Translations under genes and position numbers: made by a program | Notes under the pieces: model-generated | Database searches by the model: none | Told to the model about the DNA's origin: nothing | What the model saw: only the letters and a program-made list of their open reading frames with translations | In this document: piece after piece, positions 16,301 through 24,500 of the stretch | Layout: each line of letters opens with the position of its first letter | How positions within the stretch are numbered: position 1 is the stretch's first letter | DNA from: a virus | Virus record (IMG/VR): IMGVR_UViG_3300049893_001444 | Location: 1-24,969 of that record | Direction: 5' to 3' (one strand) | Length of the DNA stretch: 24,969 nucleotides

Positions 16301-17750
16301 GCTGTTTAACGTGACCGATCTACTTGACGAGGCAGCGGGCGGCGCGAGCCAAGAGGCTGCCAAGATATTCGGCGCGATCACGCACGGCATGAGCAAGGCC
16401 ACAAGCCTATTGCAGCAAGCCCTAGATGCGATGCTCGGCCTGTGGCGTCAATTCTGGGATGGCCTGGTGAACACTTGGCGGCAGCTTTGGGACACGTTGA
16501 CGAACCTTTGGCGCCAGCTTTGGGACGGCCTAGTAAATATCTGGCGCGGCCTTTGGGACGGTTTAACGACCGCCTGGCGCGCCGTATGGGATGGCATCAG
16601 CTTGCTATGGAACGGCATGATAAGCCTGCTCAGCGAGGCGTGGAACGTCATCTTTGGCGTACTCAAGACGGTATGGACCGAGCTGCTAAATCTGATATCG
16701 CCGATATTCAAACCCCTACAGGATTTTGCAACAAGCCTTACTGATCTGGTAGCCAGCGCGTTCGCGCCGGTTATCGCTATCTTTGGCGGCAAGACGCCTA
16801 GCCTTGTCGGCGTGGTTGGAACGGCCTTCATGCCTGTAACAGATATCTTTGGCGGCAAGACGCCAAGCCTATTTGCGACCGTGCTAAATTCCTTTAAGCC
16901 CGTCACGGATATCTTTGGCGGCAAGGCACCTTCCTTGATCGGCACAGTCAGCCTAGCCTTTGCTCCGATCACTGAAATCTTTGGCGGTAAAACGCCAACG
17001 CTGATTTCTACCGTGTCGAAAGCGTTTGAGCCTATTGTCGATATCTTTGCTGGAAAGTCGCCTAAGATTGTCGCCAACGCAGACAAGGCCTTTGATCCCA
17101 TTATCGGCATCTTTGGCGGCAAAGCTCCCGACGTTGTTGATAACGTGAAAAAGGCTTTTGAAGGTGTCATGTCATTATTCGGCGGAAAAAAGCCAACCGT
17201 CGTCGACACGCTAAAACTAGCCTTCAATCCGATAACGTCCTTTAAATGGTCGTGGCCAGAGCTCTCAACGCCTGGCTTTGTGTCGACGTTTTCCAATGCC
17301 GTGAACAGCCTTGGCAATACCCCTGGCTGGCTCAGCACGCTAACCGATGCAGTCAATAGGCTTGGCAGCATTGGCGGCGGCAGCGGCGGCGGCGGCGGTA
17401 TGCTTGGGAAAGTCTTTGGCTCTACTGGCGGACTTGTAACGCCGTCTGGCATCCAATATTTTGCTGATGGCGGTATGGCGCGAGGCAGTGACACTGTGCC
17501 GGCGATGCTCACGCCAGGTGAGTTTATCGTGAACCGTAGCGCAGCCGGTGAAAATATGAGCGCACTAAGAAACCTAAACAACGGCGGATCTTTTGGCTCT
17601 AGCGTGACCATTCAAAAGATCGAGATAAACGGCGCCAACATGACCGCCGATCAGATAGCTTCGCAGGTGATCCCAAAGATTGACCAGCACCTAAAACGCA
17701 AGAGCCAAGACGGCGGGTTCGTAATCGCTAAAAGCGGCATAAGGGGATAA
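13350..17750 (+). CDS. Tape measure protein
   Basis: Sets tail length and helps DNA entry into the host; it is threaded through the tube. At 1466 aa and about 0.15 nm per residue, the rule of thumb predicts a tail near 220 nm. Regions: helical N-terminus with a DEASGPLKKAEQSA motif; hydrophobic segments ~288-368 that may insert in the membrane; charged coiled coil ~470-640; an Ala/Pro-rich amphipathic repeat ~785-905; Trp-rich 11-residue repeats 1031-1107; 22-residue IFGGK repeats ~1144-1300; a Gly-rich linker; and the common C-terminal segment YFADGGMARGSDTVPAMLTP. No lysozyme or peptidase motif was recognised. AGAGGGGATC precedes the ATG. It follows the T stop by 8 bases. Confidence 0.95.
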   Translation: MAIRSGAEFVETVRVKDEASGPLKKAEQSASSFSVAMIAANQSLELAQKAFSIVSGSLSAVVNPFLEAEDGIKRLRNTLAIVGEQNIPKAIEGFKAWSTELQESAGVGDDLAIKLVTLAKATGLTDERSKQLVETAADLSAVTGKDLDTSFQKLMGSFKGSAGSLVDLHGDLQNLTKEQLQNGMAVDILAAKYRGFAKAELSTFAGQSKVIANLLDEIAENIGKAVFDLLPIKSTKNVVIELLKALQDMSEGLSSIAKNISATFQGIAAAIGSVNWQGFLVGAQVVILTLTVMFPAAAVAFGASMASMIPQIWAFVAASAAAARNAAFFAAQIAVVGVQAGLVVAGVSTLVFYVELLARNFKNLGDVWTVTWTALYGGILEISKAISESGLLGNLSRPVEEINKDLEELATRSAKASENLDFGVTGEAFENLQNTIGEFAETYKNARKEVDKPLDIKLPRQPKIPALGGGNADDAMKVIDEIEAARRQAGVDLAMLTKNETDRAKIGLAQEQQALQVLRQRITLSKDLTGTQKEQLQAIVNQSAALKQQAFDIKTAEAATQKYLDIETGLEAVKRELARLDMDAVELAEDELNHQLALIEAERIKLSVDREANAAALEALYLQQQFTKELGERKKLEAGGGANILAGFSASISKTFDDVKSDFLKPLGEFWDKIYYENADQNIIQNLGDAAENFGRGLQSHIKAGFKPENLKELGKDIGLKVFQAFDSALTFLADNFVTIFEGLGDILGGAMVSAFAGVLDSLANIGDVWNEAFEKIDKALVKLLNTVPKAIQQIIVKLPEIAKRIADALPMIAQALADAAPSLTAAIVKAMPQVIIAIGQGLSILAEALPAVVEQIAKGLPDIILALAKAVPQVIQAFVEAMPAIAEALADNAGPIAEALVIALVGGSGKIAAGLINEMLVNGGLERIGGAILRGFRDALLGAISGLAKVFKGAMPTIDGDSLKPLKDAAKNLKDALTTDRSALFNVTDLLDEAAGGASQEAAKIFGAITHGMSKATSLLQQALDAMLGLWRQFWDGLVNTWRQLWDTLTNLWRQLWDGLVNIWRGLWDGLTTAWRAVWDGISLLWNGMISLLSEAWNVIFGVLKTVWTELLNLISPIFKPLQDFATSLTDLVASAFAPVIAIFGGKTPSLVGVVGTAFMPVTDIFGGKTPSLFATVLNSFKPVTDIFGGKAPSLIGTVSLAFAPITEIFGGKTPTLISTVSKAFEPIVDIFAGKSPKIVANADKAFDPIIGIFGGKAPDVVDNVKKAFEGVMSLFGGKKPTVVDTLKLAFNPITSFKWSWPELSTPGFVSTFSNAVNSLGNTPGWLSTLTDAVNRLGSIGGGSGGGGGMLGKVFGSTGGLVTPSGIQYFADGGMARGSDTVPAMLTPGEFIVNRSAAGENMSALRNLNNGGSFGSSVTIQKIEINGANMTADQIASQVIPKIDQHLKRKSQDGGFVIAKSGIRG
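16440..16682 (+). repeat. 11-residue Trp repeats in the tape measure
   Basis: About seven units of 33 bases encode the pattern xWRQxWDGLxN, for example LWRQFWDGLVN, TWRQLWDTLTN and LWRQLWDGLVN, at residues ~1031-1107. Regularly spaced Trp and Phe at 11 or 18 residues are known in other tape measure proteins and fit an extended helix with repeated contacts to the tube. Confidence 0.9.
16713..17240 (+). repeat. 22-residue IFGGK repeats in the tape measure
   Basis: The motif IFGGK(T/A)P recurs every 66 bases, starting at 16779, 16845, 16911, 16977, 17043, 17109 and 17175. The 22-residue unit is twice the preceding 11-residue period, so both blocks can share one helical register. DNA identity between units is moderate, so the array is old rather than freshly duplicated. 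Confidence 0.9.
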
Positions 17751-17753
17751 TTG

Positions 17754-18740
17754 ATGCCTTCGCCAGTAATCACTTTACGCGGCTATGCCGAAACCGATTA
17801 CCTAACGCCAGAGCCTTACCTTTATAGCTCAGCCGATTACGCTTACGGCACGCAGGCCACGCTGCTTAGAACCAAAAAGGTAGGCTTTCAGGCAACGCTG
17901 GTTATCTACAATATCACGCAGCTCCGCATACTCTCAGAGTTTGCTAGCCGTGGTACGCCTGCCCTTCTCGGTAACAACTGGACCACGACAAGCCAGGCGT
18001 CCGGCGACTTCCTTCCGAGAAACCTAAACACCGATATTGAGGAACAGGTATTTAGGTCGGCTATCCCTAGCGTAACGCTCACCTGCGATACCGGGCTAAG
18101 CCAGGGCACGACAATAGACACGCTATCATTTCGCAATCATAACCTAACAACCGAGGCCTCGATCACGTTGCAAGGTAGCAAGGATAACTTTGCGACCATT
18201 GACGTATCGATCCCGATAGTGTCCGAAACCCAGCACCTTTATTATATCGCGCCGGTATTCCCTACGGGCACGGCGAATCAAAATAGGTACTGGCGTTTTG
18301 TGATCGATGATCCAACAAACCCCGACGGCTACATTGAGATAGGCTGCATCCTTTTCGGTAACGCTCGCATCTTTTCCAAAAAGGAAAGCTTCATAAACCC
18401 GATCAAGCATGGCTCTATTCACTTCGTCGACGGCATACCAACCGAAGGCTTTACGAGCAGCAATAATGATAGGGCTCTTAAAAAATTCATGTCGCTATCG
18501 TTCCAAGACCTAGACCGCAGTCTTGGCAATATCCGCATCATCGAGCGCGTGCTTGAGCTGTATCGCACTTCGCAAAAGGTGCTAGTGATACCTAGGCCGT
18601 CTAAGCCTTCGCGCTATGCCGTATTCGGCAAGCTGCGTGATATGCCAGAGCTGACCGAAACCGATGTAAGCAATGACGACGATGCGACAAGCGATACCGC
18701 TTACGTTAGCTTGGATCTAACCTGGGATGAGGCTAGATGA
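17754..18740 (+). CDS. Minor tail protein, distal-tail candidate, with discoidin-like domain
   Basis: First gene after the tape measure, the usual place for the distal tail protein that joins tube and tip. ATG 17754 is preferred over the TTG at 17751 because it has better spacing to AAGGGGA; this gives 328 aa. Residues ~120-206 form a beta-sandwich like carbohydrate-binding/discoidin domains of phage tail proteins (TLSFRNHNL, then RYWRFVIDDPTNPDGYIEIG). The N-terminal part holds an LRTKKVGFQATL strand region, and the C-terminal ~100 residues include QDLDRSLGNIRIIE. The stop overlaps the start of the next gene (ATGATG). Confidence 0.7.
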   Translation: MPSPVITLRGYAETDYLTPEPYLYSSADYAYGTQATLLRTKKVGFQATLVIYNITQLRILSEFASRGTPALLGNNWTTTSQASGDFLPRNLNTDIEEQVFRSAIPSVTLTCDTGLSQGTTIDTLSFRNHNLTTEASITLQGSKDNFATIDVSIPIVSETQHLYYIAPVFPTGTANQNRYWRFVIDDPTNPDGYIEIGCILFGNARIFSKKESFINPIKHGSIHFVDGIPTEGFTSSNNDRALKKFMSLSFQDLDRSLGNIRIIERVLELYRTSQKVLVIPRPSKPSRYAVFGKLRDMPELTETDVSNDDDATSDTAYVSLDLTWDEAR

Positions 18741-20470
18741 TGGGAACCTCAGACCGTAGGCCATACCTTACAGCGACCACGCTCAATCAAGCCTTGCTAG
18801 ATGAGATGGCAGACAACCTAGATTTCGGCTTGCAAATGATCGCCGATATCGAAGCGCCCGCGCCGATCACGACGATTAGGGCTTCTGACCGCAACAAGTA
18901 TGTTGGCACTGTTTTCTATGAGGCGATCTGTACCTTCCCGGTGATCAAGAGGACGCTTGGGGAATGGCTATCACCAGAGATAGAGTTTTCCACGCTTGAG
19001 CTGCCGCTATCTAACGTGGACGGGCGGTTCAATCCATACCTGCAAGGCGGCTCCAGCTTTACCGGATGGATCGGCAAGCAGGTCACGGTCAAGCTAGGCA
19101 TCAGAGATTCGGCATCTACCTACCTAGATATCTACCGTGGAACCGTGACCGACATAGGCGGCATGACACGCGATAGGTCAATCATGCGTGTTAGGACTAG
19201 GGATCTATTTGACAAGTTTAACCAGGATTTTCCCACCACTGCCCTAACGCAAAACACTTGGCCAGACCTTGAGGATTCTCTTGCAGGCACGGTGCTACCT
19301 GTAGCCTATGGCAACTGGACGGTATCGCCTTTGCAGCGTGGTAAAAATTCGACTGGCGCGGATATCGGCGAGACGGCATCGGTTCCGGCCTTTGTCGTGA
19401 ACGGCGCAAAGGCTAGCGTGCTGACCGGCGTTGATAACGTGAGGCTATTGATCACCGAGAACAACAATGCATCGTTTGATACAACTCAGGTTTGGATGCA
19501 AAGGGGTTCGGTATTCGGATTGATACCCGGCGCAAACATAACGGCGGTGAGCGGTAATCGTGATTTCGAGATCATCCAAGCGTTTACTTTTGACGGTGCG
19601 CCATACGTTTACCAGTCTGGCGATCTCGTTTGGTGCAGGATCACCGGCAAGTCACTACCTGGCTATGACTATAACGCTATTGAGCAGGCTAAGGACATTT
19701 TGATTACCTTTGCCGGCGCGGTGTCTGGCGACTTTGACACGACTTGGGACTATTACCGCGATAAGGCAACGCCAGCGGAAAGCGCCGTGGCAAACTTCAA
19801 TACGAGGATATGGGTTCAAGATCCGCAGTCAGTTATCGTTTACGTCTTGTCTTTGCTTGAGCAGGTCAGGCTTGAAATGTTCCAAAGCAAAGACCTAAAG
19901 CTAAGCCTATCCGCTTTGCACCTAGACGAGTTTGAGGCAACGCCAGCCTATACGGTCAAGCAATGGGACATTAAGGCAGACACCTTGCAGCCTAGCCTTG
20001 ATGACCGCAATATCTGGAACCGTGCTAGGGGTTCTTATGCGTTTGATCCATCGATCAAGGGCGAGGTCAGGGAGACGCCTATCTACCGTAACTCGGCCGC
20101 GATCACGCAGGCAGGCAAAGAGATCAGCAAGAGAGTGACATTTCCTAACCTCTATAACGAAGCCGACGTTGTTTTGAACCTAAAGGAAATGCTGAAACTC
20201 GCCACGGGCTACCCTGAGTTTATCAACGTGGTCTTAAGCCAAAGGGCATCGCTTTTAGATATCGGCGACTTTGTTTGCATCAATGTCGACATGGGCAGCA
20301 TCGTCTACCAGAACGTGCCTTGCATGATCCGCGATCTCGGCCATGATCCCGAAGGCTATTCGGTGCCAGTAAAGCTGTGGTCTTTTCAGATGACGCCATT
20401 TACCGGCTGGACGCCTGGCTATGCTGGAACGGTAGGCGGTTCAACTGCAACTATAACCGAGGAAACATAA
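18737..20470 (+). CDS. Tail tip / baseplate hub-like protein
   Basis: A 577-residue tail-tip protein, probably forming the hub or tail-associated part at the end of the tube. The first ~160 residues resemble hub beta domains (EFSTLELPLSNVDGRFNP, GKQVTVKLGI, IYRGTVTDIG), followed by VRTRDLFDKF and a VLPVAYG turn seen in tail-tip proteins. The middle has no recognised catalytic motif. The C-terminal part has LLDIGDFVCINVDMG. ATG 18737 overlaps the previous stop; ATG 18740 is an equally possible start. Assignment is from position, size and general pattern. Confidence 0.65.
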   Translation: MMGTSDRRPYLTATTLNQALLDEMADNLDFGLQMIADIEAPAPITTIRASDRNKYVGTVFYEAICTFPVIKRTLGEWLSPEIEFSTLELPLSNVDGRFNPYLQGGSSFTGWIGKQVTVKLGIRDSASTYLDIYRGTVTDIGGMTRDRSIMRVRTRDLFDKFNQDFPTTALTQNTWPDLEDSLAGTVLPVAYGNWTVSPLQRGKNSTGADIGETASVPAFVVNGAKASVLTGVDNVRLLITENNNASFDTTQVWMQRGSVFGLIPGANITAVSGNRDFEIIQAFTFDGAPYVYQSGDLVWCRITGKSLPGYDYNAIEQAKDILITFAGAVSGDFDTTWDYYRDKATPAESAVANFNTRIWVQDPQSVIVYVLSLLEQVRLEMFQSKDLKLSLSALHLDEFEATPAYTVKQWDIKADTLQPSLDDRNIWNRARGSYAFDPSIKGEVRETPIYRNSAAITQAGKEISKRVTFPNLYNEADVVLNLKEMLKLATGYPEFINVVLSQRASLLDIGDFVCINVDMGSIVYQNVPCMIRDLGHDPEGYSVPVKLWSFQMTPFTGWTPGYAGTVGGSTATITEET

Positions 20471-20474
20471 AGCT

Positions 20475-21137
20475 ATGTCAAATCTAACAGTATCATCGAC
20501 ATTAAACGGCTCAGCTGTTTCCGATAGTTTGCAAGGTGGTGGAACTGGTGTTGATCTTGGTTTTGTGCTTGAAGGTCAATATGCGCCTATCATCACGCAA
20601 AGTGCAAACAGCGGTTGGAAGGGGCTATACATTAGGCACGATGGCGCAAGCGCGATAAGCACGGTTAGAACCTTCATTGCACAGTTTTCTCAAGCCTACG
20701 GCGGGCAGGCGAGCGCGGCAGCTGATTTTACTTCTCTCAAAGCAAAGGGCCTAGCCTCTGACACTTCGGCAAATAACAGTACCGGCCTTAGTTCCGGCCT
20801 TCGCATCGAGCAAGACGCGGATCTTTTAGGCGTGCTTGGCGTTTCGGCGTTTGAAGGATCTAGGTCGCAGGTCAAAATTTATGGACGCGACTATGGATCA
20901 GGACCGCAAGGTATCGATTTAGCTACAGCGTTTACTATGCATCAAGATGCGATGATCTATAACAACGCCGGAACGCCAGCCGATGCTAGTGCGCCAGTAG
21001 CTGGCCAAATAGGTGCATCAGGTGATTCGGCTTTAGGCGATAGGGCATTTGTTAAAATGCGATTGTACCTAGAAAACAATCCGCCAGCGGCGGGCGTTTT
21101 TCAATTTGATTGGGTGATAAGCTATGCATTTAGTTGA
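20475..21137 (+). CDS. Tail-tip protein of unknown function
   Basis: A 220-residue protein between the hub and fibre genes. It has no signal peptide, membrane segment or coiled coil. It is beta-rich with many Gly, Ala and Ser, for example LGFVLEGQYAPIIT and VFQFDWVISYAFS at the very end, which suggests a trimeric or jelly-roll tail protein. GAGGAAAC precedes the ATG by about 12 bases. It overlaps the next gene by 14 bases. The function is not recognised. Confidence 0.7.
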   Translation: MSNLTVSSTLNGSAVSDSLQGGGTGVDLGFVLEGQYAPIITQSANSGWKGLYIRHDGASAISTVRTFIAQFSQAYGGQASAAADFTSLKAKGLASDTSANNSTGLSSGLRIEQDADLLGVLGVSAFEGSRSQVKIYGRDYGSGPQGIDLATAFTMHQDAMIYNNAGTPADASAPVAGQIGASGDSALGDRAFVKMRLYLENNPPAAGVFQFDWVISYAFS

Positions 21138-21531
21138 TCCATACCGGCATATCATCAAAAAGTTTTTGAGGATGCGTTGGCGTTTCGATTACCACGACGG
21201 CACGCACCGCGCAGGCCTATGGGATGAGGCAGGGAAAAGGCCAAGGGAAAAATGGTCTTACCAGCCGTCAAACGGTATGCTCAAGGCATCCATCGAAGTG
21301 GTCGATAAAAGCGGCGTGCCTTATCTGGCCGTGTCTGTTCCGGCCCATGACTTTAAACGGTTCGAGTATCACGCGGTAGCGATAGTCAAGAACGTCATAG
21401 CGTTTAACGGCAGCCAAGACCTAGATCGAAACATCATCGGCATGAGCATCTACACAAACAGCGGCAGAAAAATAACGATAAATTGCGATGCAACGCATTT
21501 CAATCACGAGATCAAGGAGTGCATTTCATGA
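21124..21531 (+). CDS. Hypothetical tail-tip protein
   Basis: A 135-residue protein beginning inside the end of the preceding gene (14-base overlap) and ending in ATGA with the fibre. It has a basic N-terminus (IIKKFLRMRWRF), then a beta-rich middle with LKASIEVVDKSGVPYLAV and an HDFKRFEYHAVAIVK strand region. No catalytic motif or signal peptide is visible. Its tight overlaps on both sides suggest translational coupling with the tip and fibre genes. Confidence 0.65.
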   Translation: MHLVDPYRHIIKKFLRMRWRFDYHDGTHRAGLWDEAGKRPREKWSYQPSNGMLKASIEVVDKSGVPYLAVSVPAHDFKRFEYHAVAIVKNVIAFNGSQDLDRNIIGMSIYTNSGRKITINCDATHFNHEIKECIS

Positions 21532-24500
21532 GATTTCTAGCATTGTTTTTGAGCTTGTTTGTAGGCGTGGCATCGCTCGCAGACAACGTGACGAGCGTGA
21601 GTAGGTTACAGCTAGATCATCCCAACATGGGACACACTGGCGGTGCTGCGCTGCATACCCATATCAATGACATTTATGTAAAGGTCGGCGATAACGTCGC
21701 CACGCGATACAAGGAATATACCGGCATTGCAAATAGCGCCGTGACTACCTACGAGCACAATCTGAACGTGCCGTTTTCCGATATGGTGCTAGTCCTCTGG
21801 TCTGGTGTGGGATCTGCAAAGACCAGGATCGAAAACCCAACGGCATCCGGCTGGACGATTGCGGCCACGCCTTCCTTTCTCAAGACCAAGGTAAACGTAA
21901 CCGCGCCAAGCTCTGGCGGCCCGCATAGCTTTACGGTCGAGATCCATTCGGGACTAAGAGCATTGTCCACGGTAAACCCTTCAAACGTGACGATAACCGG
22001 AAACGTCATCGAGGGATTTTCCACGCTGCTTTTGACCAGCACGACGGTTTATGATTGGCTGAGATTTCAAGAATCAGGCGGTAGCGACTATGTGCAAATG
22101 CAATCGCCTGCCCTTGCATCCAGCTATACTCTGACCTTACCAGCGACCGACGGCAACGCCGATGAGGTTTTGATCAACAGCGACGGCAGCGGGACCATGA
22201 CCTTCGGCAAGGTCGCTAATGCCAACGTGGCCTCTGCCGCGGCGATCGACTATAGCAAGCTGAACCTCAGCAATAGCATCGTGAACGGCGATGTAAACTC
22301 ATCGGCTGCAATCGCCTACAGCAAATTGAACCTAAGCAATAGCATCGTGAACGGCGACGTAAACGCATCGGCAGCAATAGACGCGACCAAGCTAGGTACT
22401 GGCACGGTCGACAATACGGAGCTGGGATATCTAAACGGCATAACCTCTGCCGTGCAAACCCAGCTTGATGCCAAGCTAAACAAGTCTGGCGGCGTGATGA
22501 CGGGATCGATCACGCTAGCAGGTGATGCCTCTAACCCGCTTGAGCCAGTAACTAAGCAGCAATTTGACGCAGGCCTAAACGGTATCGCATGGAAACAGCC
22601 AGTAAGAACGGCATCAAGTGCAGCGGGAACGCTCGCAACTGACTTTGAAAACGGCGATAGCGTGGGTGGTGTCACCATTGCAACTAATGACCGCATCCTA
22701 CTTAAAAATCAGGTTACGACTTCGGAAAACGGCATTTATCTGGTCAATGCCTCTGGCGCGCCAAGTCGTTCGGCTGATGCCGATGCTTACACTGAGCTAA
22801 ACGGTGCTGCGGTGATAGTGTCAGAGGGCACCTATGCGAATACTGGTTATTACCAATCTACTGAACTAACCAGCTTTTCCGGGCAAGTTTGGTTTCAGAA
22901 TTTCGGCACTGGTCTTTATCTTGCCGATGGCAACGGCATAGAGCTAAGCGGATCAACATTTAGCCTGGAGCTTGATGGCAACACGTTATCCAAGAGCGCG
23001 ACCGGCCTTAAGGTCGAGGAAGGAAACCTCACACTAGACAATATCAGCGGCACTCTTAGTGTGACCAAAGGTGGTACTGGCATCGCCAGCGGAACAAGCG
23101 GCGGCGTTCCTTATTACTCGGCATCTACCACGATAGCCAGCTCTGGCGCGTTAGGCCTTAATGGCGTGGTCTTAGGCGGCGGTGCTGGTAGCTCGCCGAC
23201 CACGACGGCAGCCGGTTCAGCCTATCAATCTTTGCGCGTGCCATCGGGCGGTGGTGCGCCAGCCTTCGGTGCTCTTGACGTTAGCCAGTCTGCGGCAGTA
23301 ACTGGAACACTTCAAGCTAGTAACGGTGGTACAGGGATAACATCACTTGGATCTGGAATACCTGCATTTTTAGGCACACCTAGCAGTTCTAATTTAGCCT
23401 CAGCCGTTACTGATGAAACTGGTACTGGATCGGCTGTGTTTGCTACGACGCCAACACTCGTAACCCCAAGAATCGATGACGCGCTAAACCTTGAGCAGAT
23501 AGCAACGCCTGCAAATCCGTCATCAGGTTTTACCAAAGTTTACCCTAAGACTGATGGCTTGCTTTACAAGCTCGACTCGGCAGGCAATGAAGTGCTAGTC
23601 GGCAGCGGCTCTGGTGCTGGCGAGATCAATATCGTCATCAACGCAGACGGCGACACCGCGCTAGACGGTGGCCGTACTGACGATGTAGGCGATTGGATTG
23701 ACAGCGGCACTGGCACGACTAGCACACGAGTAGACAGCTCAACACCGACGCAGATTCCTCTATATCCGACTAAGACTAACGCCATCAAGATCGCCAACGA
23801 CGGCAGCAGCACAGGCTACACACGCCTACGCATGACGCTCCCGGTAGCATTGCAAAATCGCAAGCTCAAGATAGCTTGGCAGCAGCTTTACAGCACTAGC
23901 ACTGCTTATGTGTCTGGCGATTTCAAGCTAGAGCTTTACAGCAATGCTAGCGCTGACTATAGCGGCGCATACACTCCTATATCGCTTTCCACCGACGCCT
24001 CTGGTGTTACGAGTATTCCCGCACTAAACGGGCAATTCCAAACTACCTTCGATACGTCCACAGCTAGCTATTTGGAGCTGAGAATCACGCGGGTAGCGGG
24101 GGCTGCGAGCAGCTATATAGCGCTAAATGCGGTGACTGTGGGACCGGGGATACAGCCGCAGGGTGCGGTGGTGGGGGAGTGGCAGAGTTATACACCAAGT
24201 TTCAATGGAATGTCGGCATCTAATATAAATGCTAGGCATCGCAGAAACGGAACGAGCGTTGATTTAGAGATTACTTTCAGCACAGCGGCATCAGCAGCAG
24301 AGGCCAGGATATCTTTACCGACAGGTTTAACAGCAACTAGCTTATCTAGCAATAAAGAGCTAGTCGGTAGAGCTTCAGTTGGTACAAGTTCCGCATCTAC
24401 TAGAAAGAACTACGCGGCTATAGGTGTCAGCGCCCAGCAATATATAGCATTAGGAGCAGATGATTATACTACGGCGGCAAACCCTTTCAGCTTAGTTGTA

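Noticed and set aside
16448-17611. Minus-strand ORF of 387 codons
   Set aside because: It lies wholly opposite the repetitive part of the tape measure gene, repeats with the same period, and has no ribosome site. It is a shadow of biased codon use in the sense gene.
22233-22364. CRISPR-like direct repeats
   Set aside because: The units are contiguous without spacers, in frame, and encode the fibre shaft.
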